Positions 6,292 to 10,630 of a DNA stretch of 10,630 nt are shown here, piece by piece (within the stretch, counting starts at the first letter, position 1; each line of letters starts with the position of its first letter). The translations under genes were made by a program, and so were the position numbers. A model generated the notes under the pieces. The model saw nothing but the letters and a program-made list of their open reading frames with translations. It did not search any database and had not been told where the DNA came from. The stretch is from Ignavibacteria bacterium UBA6688 (GTDB lineage Bacteria; Bacteroidota; Ignavibacteria; UBA10030): positions 1-10,630 of the forward strand of contig DKJQ01000154.1 in assembly GCA_002454845.1 (NCBI GenBank), given 5' to 3'.

Positions 6292-6810
6292 CTATGTCCA
6301 TTGTCTTCTGAAGAGATACGCGACCGCGTAGGCGCTGGCAAAGACTGCGATCATGAAGACCCAGCTTCCCACGCTCAGTAATGCACCGCCGGTTAACGCT
6401 TGTCCGCTCGTGCACCCACGGGCCATCTTCGATCCCAGGCCCATCAGGATGCCGCCGCCAAAAGCGTACACCATCCTCGTGGAGATGGTGATTCGCGGCC
6501 CTTTATCCACCTTCCGTCCGACACGCCCTGCGATCAATCCCGAAATCAATCCGCCGATGAGCACACCGCCGATCTCATACACAAGCCAGTCGTTAAGCGG
6601 ATTACCGTTCGGCGTGGCGAGATACTCTCTGTAAAACGCGTTCGTCTGCGCGTGGGCCGGCGCAGCGGCATTCACTCCAAGGGTCACGAACGAACTCAAT
6701 GCGCCCGATGCCCCGAGTCCGCGCCCCATCACGACAAATGCCGCAAGCAGGACGAGTCCCAGTCCAATCCCGGCGAGATACGGATTCATGTACGGCTTTG
6801 GTGTCTGCAT
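6292..6810 (-). CDS. YeeE/YedE-family sulfur transporter half (YeeE-like)
   Basis: A 172-residue inner-membrane protein, partner of the next gene. Helices are near 10-29, 34-50, 77-98, 113-128 and 145-166. The family motif is GLGSKMARGCTSGQALTGGA, with Cys133 the only cysteine. This matches the GCTSG motif of YeeE/YedE proteins, where the Cys contacts the sulfur substrate. A polar loop (about 51-75) separates the first helices from the rest. The pair of half-size proteins would together rebuild the two pseudo-symmetric halves of a full YeeE. I chose the ATG at 6810, with GGAG three bases upstream (short spacing). A TTG at 6858 would add an unlikely N-terminus. The 252-base gap upstream to the multi-rhodanese stop means it may have its own promoter; none was recognised with confidence. 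Confidence 0.9.
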   Translation of the reverse strand: MQTPKPYMNPYLAGIGLGLVLLAAFVVMGRGLGASGALSSFVTLGVNAAAPAHAQTNAFYREYLATPNGNPLNDWLVYEIGGVLIGGLISGLIAGRVGRKVDKGPRITISTRMVYAFGGGILMGLGSKMARGCTSGQALTGGALLSVGSWVFMIAVFASAYAVAYLFRRQWT

Positions 6811-6895
6811 AGTCTCCAGAAGCCATCTGAAAAACGATTTGGCCACAAAAACGCACAAAATGCACAGCCGGAGGGCCGAAGGCGTATAACTAAAG

Positions 6896-6952
6896 CGTGC
6901 GTTAGCACGTTACTTATTGGAACTATGCTGTACAGAACAGAGTTGCGCTAAC
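6896..6952. repeat. Inverted-repeat cluster upstream of the YeeE-like gene
   Basis: CGTGC (6896-6900) and GCACG (6905-6909) form a tight hairpin around GTTA. GTTAGC (6901-6906) is also matched in inverted orientation by GCTAAC (6947-6952), and the palindrome CTGTACAG lies between them (6928-6935). The block sits in the 252-base gap between the multi-rhodanese and YeeE-like genes, about 86-142 bases upstream of the latter. It may be a leader structure or an operator cluster. No known site was recognised. Confidence 0.35.
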
Positions 6953-7025
6953 AACCGTCAAAATCAAACACCAAGAGACTTTGTGCTTTCTGGCATTTTT
7001 GTGGCAAGAAAACAAGAGGGGTCTT

Positions 7026-7060
7026 GAGGCCGCTTCTCATGCTTCATGCGCGGTGGTCTC
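7026..7060 (-). terminator. Weak terminator-like hairpin after the multi-rhodanese gene
   Basis: On the minus strand just beyond the stop at 7063, GAG and CCGC pair with GCGG and CTC across a 4-base bulge and a 16-base loop. The T-rich stretch CTTGTTTTCTT follows only about 10 bases later. The imperfect stem and displaced T-run make termination partial at best, so read-through into the YeeE/YedE genes is possible. Confidence 0.25.
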
Positions 7061-7062
7061 AG

Positions 7063-8706
7063 TTACATCACCAATACCTTTACATCAGGATAGCCCATCA
7101 GCTTGAGAATGAAATAGTTCGCTGCCGCCTCACCGGGGTCATCGGAGAAGCAAACAAGCTCCGCATACCGGGGGACCCCTGCCTTGGTCAGGATGTTCCA
7201 GATATCTTTCGCGGCTTTGGGCGTGCCGTCACCATTCAGGAGATCCAAGTACGGGACATGGACAACTTTGTCATCCTGGGTTTTGGCAGCCATCGTTTGA
7301 CCCGATGCAATAAATATCTTGGGATAATTTCCCCGGGTGCTCTTCGGGTCCGCAATAATGATCTCGTTGCGTGAATTCCCGGGATACGTGGTGGGAGGTA
7401 TGGATAAATCGCCGGGTCCCTTTTTGGGGCCGACAACAGTGACATCCTTTGTCACAGCAAAACCAGCTTGTGCCCCTCGACCCAGGGAGTCCATGAAGAC
7501 AGATACTTTTTTCTGTCCCAACTTCTCCAACATCACGAACGCCAGTGCCGATTCTTTGGTCAACCCTGCGCCTGAAACCACCACCGCTTCGTGAGACGCA
7601 TCGACGCCGGCCGGACCCAGTATCTTAGCGAGATTGTCGGGATCCATGATATTGTTCTTGAACACATCTGCCGGGATGTTGACTGCAAAAGGGAGATGAC
7701 CCTGATTGAAAGCCTCTGCGGGCCGCACATCCACGACGCTGACTTGAGAGACTCCGTACATCCTCATCATTCTGCCCCCCCAAGTTTGCAGCCATCTTGT
7801 TTCCCTCATCAGAAACGGGGCATCATACGTCCACATAGGCAGTTCCCGTTGATCGGAGAGCCATTCCAGCTGCGAGCCCTGATAGAGTTTTACCTTGGGG
7901 TAGTCCAGGAGAAACTTCAGTGCGAAGAACGGCAAACTCGCGGCTATTCCGCCCCCGCAATGGGTATAAACCCCTTGTTCAGGCCTGATGTCGAAATAGG
8001 CCATCATCTTCTCTATTTCTTCGGCGGATTTGAAGGTCTTGTCCGGATTGAAAAAATCGGCGCCGGGAATCATGATGGCATTGGGGATATGGCCAGGCCT
8101 GTTAAAGAACTCGAGTCCTCCAAAATGCCAACTCGGCTCCAGTGCCTCCAATAAAACATTGTTGAGGGGATCTCCGGATGCGGTAAGGAATTCCGGCAGC
8201 TCGACCTTTGCATCTTCGTTCAGCTTCCTGATGGTGAAAGAACCTTTCTTTGGAGCAGGTGAAGGTTCCTTTGTTACCGGCAATCCTGCCTCCTGCCACT
8301 TCGAGAGTCCACCGTCCAGGATGTAGAGGTCTTTTGCCGGGAAGCCGTAATAATCGAGGGAGAAAAGGAGCCGAGTGGCCATATAGGTGCCCCCCTGATC
8401 GTACATGACGATCTTCTTCCCCGGACTGATTCCCCAAGCCTGGAGACGTTTTTCTATTTCAGCGATCGGCAGTTCCCGGACGCCGTAGGTGAAGATGTCG
8501 TAGTTGATTGCGCCGGGGATATGTTTTGCACTGTAGATCTGGGATGGTGACGCGTCGAGGATCACCACATCGGCATTCTTAAGATTTTTCTCAAGCCAGC
8601 CGACCGTGACGAGATTTCCCTTGACCCCGTCTTCCGCGATCACCAGCTGCACCGCGAGCAGGCAGCCTGCAATGGCAAGGAGGAAGCAATACTTCAGAAG
8701 ATTCAT
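7063..8706 (-). CDS. Exported protein with four rhodanese-like domains
   Basis: A 547-residue protein. Residues 1-24 are a signal peptide (cleavage likely after VIA24). A lipobox-like IAGC ending at Cys15 is a less likely alternative because hydrophobic residues continue after it. Domain 1 (about 32-145) has HIPGAINYDI, VMYDQGGTYMA and LDGGLSKW, the inactive N-terminal domain type of thiosulfate/mercaptopyruvate sulfurtransferases. Domain 2 (about 168-293) carries the canonical loop YTHCGGGIAAS with catalytic Cys250. Domain 3 (about 303-420) has VVDVRPAEAFNQGHLP, but its loop VVSGAGLTKES lacks Cys. Domain 4 (about 445-547) is degenerate; its loop region VCFSDDPGEA has Cys519 displaced from the expected place. 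The mature protein thus has two cysteines. The role is probably periplasmic sulfane-sulfur binding or transfer feeding the YeeE/YedE pair downstream (inference). The SD AAAGGAG is 9 bases upstream of the ATG. Usual sulfurtransferases have two domains (about 280-320 residues), so this looks like a duplicated form. Confidence 0.9.
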   Translation of the reverse strand: MNLLKYCFLLAIAGCLLAVQLVIAEDGVKGNLVTVGWLEKNLKNADVVILDASPSQIYSAKHIPGAINYDIFTYGVRELPIAEIEKRLQAWGISPGKKIVMYDQGGTYMATRLLFSLDYYGFPAKDLYILDGGLSKWQEAGLPVTKEPSPAPKKGSFTIRKLNEDAKVELPEFLTASGDPLNNVLLEALEPSWHFGGLEFFNRPGHIPNAIMIPGADFFNPDKTFKSAEEIEKMMAYFDIRPEQGVYTHCGGGIAASLPFFALKFLLDYPKVKLYQGSQLEWLSDQRELPMWTYDAPFLMRETRWLQTWGGRMMRMYGVSQVSVVDVRPAEAFNQGHLPFAVNIPADVFKNNIMDPDNLAKILGPAGVDASHEAVVVSGAGLTKESALAFVMLEKLGQKKVSVFMDSLGRGAQAGFAVTKDVTVVGPKKGPGDLSIPPTTYPGNSRNEIIIADPKSTRGNYPKIFIASGQTMAAKTQDDKVVHVPYLDLLNGDGTPKAAKDIWNILTKAGVPRYAELVCFSDDPGEAAANYFILKLMGYPDVKVLVM

Positions 8707-8964
8707 CAGTTTGTGCTCCTTTCGTTTGAATGTTTTTTGTTATATTCCGGGGTTCTTACTTCTTCATTGCGGTCTGAACGCCATCCCAGCGACGATCAGT
8801 TGATCCCGCGAAGAGTTTCCGGGCTCGAGTGATACTAACGATACGGAATTTCCCGTTTTTCTGATTGACGTTAACGGGTTGTTCGTATACCGCAAAATCA
8901 ATTCTATGGACCGTAACACGACAAAGCGAAAGATGTACCAGCAGGCATCTCACCCGATAGCAGA
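8707..8964. promoter_or_regulatory. Divergent spacer between multi-rhodanese and kinase genes
   Basis: It carries the SD of the multi-rhodanese gene (GAAAGGAGC near 8715) and, on the minus strand, TATAAC around 8738-8743 as a possible -10 without a clear -35. The kinase ATG at 8965 has no strong SD. Most of the remainder is occupied by a minus-strand open frame that may be a small gene or remnant (listed separately). Promoters for the divergent pair should lie here, but I cannot place them firmly. Confidence 0.3.
8756..8908 (-). pseudogene. Possible small gene or gene remnant upstream of multi-rhodanese gene
   Basis: A minus-strand frame ending at TAA 8756-8758, 50 bases before the multi-rhodanese ATG, encodes about 50 residues that look protein-like: HRIDFAVYEQPVNVNQKNGK, then FRIVSITRARKLFAGSTDRR and WDGVQTAMKK. 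Its composition (conserved-looking aromatics, a positively charged helix, a terminal KK) is unlike a chance frame. No good start exists: the nearest in-frame options are a GTG at 8953 and an ATG at 8977, both without SD and the latter overlapping the kinase gene. It is either a 5'-truncated remnant or a gene with an unusual start. No family is recognised. Confidence 0.35.
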
Positions 8965-10020
8965 ATGAAGATATCATTCGACAGAAATCGCTTTCAATTG
9001 TATCTCTGGATAGGACTTGCCTATTTATCACTGGGACTGTTGATCGATGTGGCAAGTTTCGGAGACAACGTTCCGGCGCGTTTGTTGAACAACATCTGGC
9101 GAATCGTCTATATTGTTGTCGTCAATTTCATCTTTTTCGAGTATACCCTGCCTTTTATCAGGCGAAGGAAGAATATCCTTTCCAAGATTCTCTTCTTCCT
9201 TTTCCTGTTTTGGATTCAGTTAATGTTATATTCTTTTGGCCTGTATGCCTGGAGGGCTATCGGGATCCAACTGCATCTTTATGTTGCTTTAAGAACATTC
9301 GCTTCAGTCATGGAGGGTGTCGATTACGGCTTTCCCTATTCCTTTTTCTCGATCTTCCTTTTTGGAGTTATCAGGCACTTTTATGATCACAACAAATTGA
9401 AACACATCGCGCAGCAACTGCTCATCGAAAAGCAGCAGGCAGAATTGAACTACCTCAAGTCGCAAACGAACCCGCATTTCTTATTCAACACGCTGAACAA
9501 CATATACTCCTTGGCAAGAGACAAGTCCGATCTGGCCCCGGAATCAATTCTCCGTCTGTCGAAAATATTGCGTTTTACATTGTATGAGACCGGTGGGCAG
9601 TATATCAGTATCGAACAGGAACTCAAGATCATCGGCGACTACGTAGCACTTGAACAATTGCGGTACGATGATTCCTTACGTATCAATTTCAACTATGATA
9701 TTGAAGATATGAAACAAGCGGTACCGCCTCTGCTCCTCATTCCCCTGGTGGAAAATGCCTTCAAACACGGTGCGGCTGAAACCAGGACTCTTCCTTTCAT
9801 CGATATTCATCTGTCGCTGCGTCAGCGACAGTTGTCGTTCACCGTGAAGAACTCCGTTGAATCACTCCCCGGGAGAGAAGAGGAAGGGAAAGAACATATT
9901 GGTCTTTCTAACCTGCGTCGGCAGCTGGAATTGCTCTACACGGAGTACAATCTCTCTGTCCAACAAGGCAAATCCGAGTTTACCGCTATTCTCAAAATTA
10001 ATCTGGCGAGCCATGTCTAA
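8965..10020 (+). CDS. Sensor histidine kinase, LytS/YpdA-like (His_kinase family)
   Basis: A 351-residue inner-membrane kinase. Residues about 10-140 hold four to five membrane helices (near 12-30, 44-65, 72-95, 102-115, 122-138) and no separate extracytoplasmic sensor domain. A coiled-coil linker follows (about 142-164, IAQQLLIEKQQAELNYLKSQ). The phosphoacceptor is His171 in QTNPHFLFNTLNNIYSLA, the signature of the LytS-type His_kinase family. The ATP-binding domain has the N-box PLVENAFKHG (Asn264) and a later GLSNLRRQLELLY, so it looks catalytically complete. It phosphorylates the response regulator encoded next, whose start overlaps this gene by 8 bases. The ATG at 8965 lacks a strong SD. 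It is divergent from the sulfur cluster, so its signal could be sulfur- or envelope-related, but nothing in the sequence shows the ligand. Confidence 0.93.
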   Translation: MKISFDRNRFQLYLWIGLAYLSLGLLIDVASFGDNVPARLLNNIWRIVYIVVVNFIFFEYTLPFIRRRKNILSKILFFLFLFWIQLMLYSFGLYAWRAIGIQLHLYVALRTFASVMEGVDYGFPYSFFSIFLFGVIRHFYDHNKLKHIAQQLLIEKQQAELNYLKSQTNPHFLFNTLNNIYSLARDKSDLAPESILRLSKILRFTLYETGGQYISIEQELKIIGDYVALEQLRYDDSLRINFNYDIEDMKQAVPPLLLIPLVENAFKHGAAETRTLPFIDIHLSLRQRQLSFTVKNSVESLPGREEEGKEHIGLSNLRRQLELLYTEYNLSVQQGKSEFTAILKINLASHV

Positions 10021-10615
10021 TCTCCGTTGTATCATCATCGAAGATGAACCCCTGGCGGTCAAGGTGTTGTCGGATTATATCTCACAGGTGCCGTTTCTTG
10101 AGCTTCGGGGTACATTCAAGAATGCCTTTCTTGCAGCAGACTACCTGCAGGAACAGAGTATCGACCTTCTGTTCCTCGATATTCATCTTCCGAAACTGAA
10201 AGGCATGGCTTTTCTCAAAACGCTGAGAAATCCGCCTGCCGTCATCGTTACTACCGCGTATCATCAATATGCAGTGGAGGGATTCAATCTGAACGTAACA
10301 GACTACCTGCTCAAACCATTTGATTTCGAGCGTTTTTTGACAGCCGTAACGAAGGTAAGAACGGCACAAGGGGGAAAACAAAAATCAGATGACACCGAAG
10401 GGATGAGGGGTTACATATTTGTCAATGTGCAAAAGAAGAAGGTGAAGATTTTGTTCTCGGAGATCGCATATATTGAAAGCCAGCGGGAATACATCAAAAT
10501 CGTCACGACAAAAAAGGAATACACCTCAAAAATGAGTACTCATGAAATTGAGTCTCTCTTACCTGCCAATGGGGATAGATACTCCGTGAACCTCGACTAT
10601 TTCCGCCGTGTATGA
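10013..10615 (+). CDS. LytTR-type response regulator with damaged DNA-binding domain
   Basis: Residues 1-118 are an intact receiver: acidic pair Glu10-Asp11, phosphoacceptor Asp56 in LLFLDIHLP, TTAY (80-83) and Lys101 in LLKPFDF. A linker leads to a LytTR domain from about 132: GYIFVNVQKKKVKILFSEIAYIES, then YIKIVTTKKEYTSKM. Two lesions follow. Between Arg189 and Tyr190 the family's F-x-R-V-H-[RK]-S segment is missing, an apparent in-frame loss of about seven codons. Then near 10602-10604 one extra base ends the frame at TGA 10613-10615, while the next frame continues AVYDSILL, the expected LytTR continuation, to the window edge. The ATG at 10013 overlaps the kinase stop by 8 bases, typical of coupled pairs. 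A normal regulator has about 235-250 residues. Phosphorylation is likely intact; DNA binding is probably lost unless these are sequence errors. Confidence 0.85.
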   Translation: MSNLRCIIIEDEPLAVKVLSDYISQVPFLELRGTFKNAFLAADYLQEQSIDLLFLDIHLPKLKGMAFLKTLRNPPAVIVTTAYHQYAVEGFNLNVTDYLLKPFDFERFLTAVTKVRTAQGGKQKSDDTEGMRGYIFVNVQKKKVKILFSEIAYIESQREYIKIVTTKKEYTSKMSTHEIESLLPANGDRYSVNLDYFRRV

Positions 10616-10630
10616 TTCTATCTTGCTTAT

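Noticed and set aside
6291..6341. 17-residue extension of the YedE-like protein from 6341
   Set aside because: It overlaps the coding end of the partner gene and resembles no family N-terminus; the ATG at 6290 with a 1-base gap is more natural.
6884..6952. Integron attC-like arrangement (GTATAAC, GTTAGC, GCTAAC)
   Set aside because: The core sites do not fit RYYYAAC/GTTRRRY, their order is wrong for one attC, and no cassette or integrase is present.
7000..7062. Strong terminator between the multi-rhodanese and YeeE-like genes
   Set aside because: The only hairpin is bulged with a long loop and a displaced T-run, so I list it at low confidence and do not split the cluster firmly on it.
9857..10012. 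52-residue upstream extension of the response regulator inside the kinase gene
   Set aside because: The receiver domain begins normally at MSNLRCIIIEDE (ATG 10013); the extension is the kinase read in another frame.

Overview
The window looks like a chromosomal stretch from a member of the Bacteroidota/Ignavibacteria/Chlorobi side of the bacterial tree, with roughly balanced base composition. The inference rests on four things. There is a secreted collagen-like protein with the N-terminal 'YQG...PFTGDG...LYE...PYSLYS' domain usual in that group. A TAnnTTTG-type promoter box lies upstream of it. A LytS-type kinase overlaps a LytTR regulator. A YceI remnant and a YeeE/YedE pair also fit. No rRNA, tRNA, CRISPR array or intact mobile element was seen.

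Layout. 1-775 (minus): start of a collagen-like surface protein, running off the left edge. 776-1431: 656 bases with no gene I can support. 1432-2394 (minus): membrane-anchored or exported alpha/beta-hydrolase. 2395-2665: divergent regulatory region with inverted repeats. 2666-4174 (plus): complete haem catalase, closed by a strong terminator. 4365-5000 (plus): a 52-codon small gene, then a graveyard with a frame-broken small membrane-protein gene and the 3' part of a YceI-family gene. 5050-8706 (minus): a sulfur-handling cluster, read right to left as a secreted four-rhodanese protein, two half-size YeeE/YedE membrane proteins that nearly touch (1-base gap), and a membrane-anchored rhodanese-like protein without any cysteine. 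8707-8964: divergent spacer with a possible small reading frame. 8965-10615 (plus): a sensor histidine kinase and LytTR response regulator overlapping by 8 bases. The regulator's DNA-binding domain appears damaged at the right edge.

How it fits together (inference). The YeeE/YedE pair probably brings thiosulfate or another sulfane-sulfur species through the inner membrane. The secreted multi-rhodanese protein, with one canonical catalytic cysteine among four domains, would bind or deliver sulfur outside the membrane. The cysteine-free rhodanese-like protein would be a scaffold or sensor and not an enzyme. The kinase/regulator pair is divergent from this cluster and could control it, but only position supports that. 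The catalase is an independent peroxide-defence gene. The most interesting items are the unusual rhodanese/YeeE cluster, the broken LytTR domain, and the eroded small genes between catalase and the sulfur cluster.
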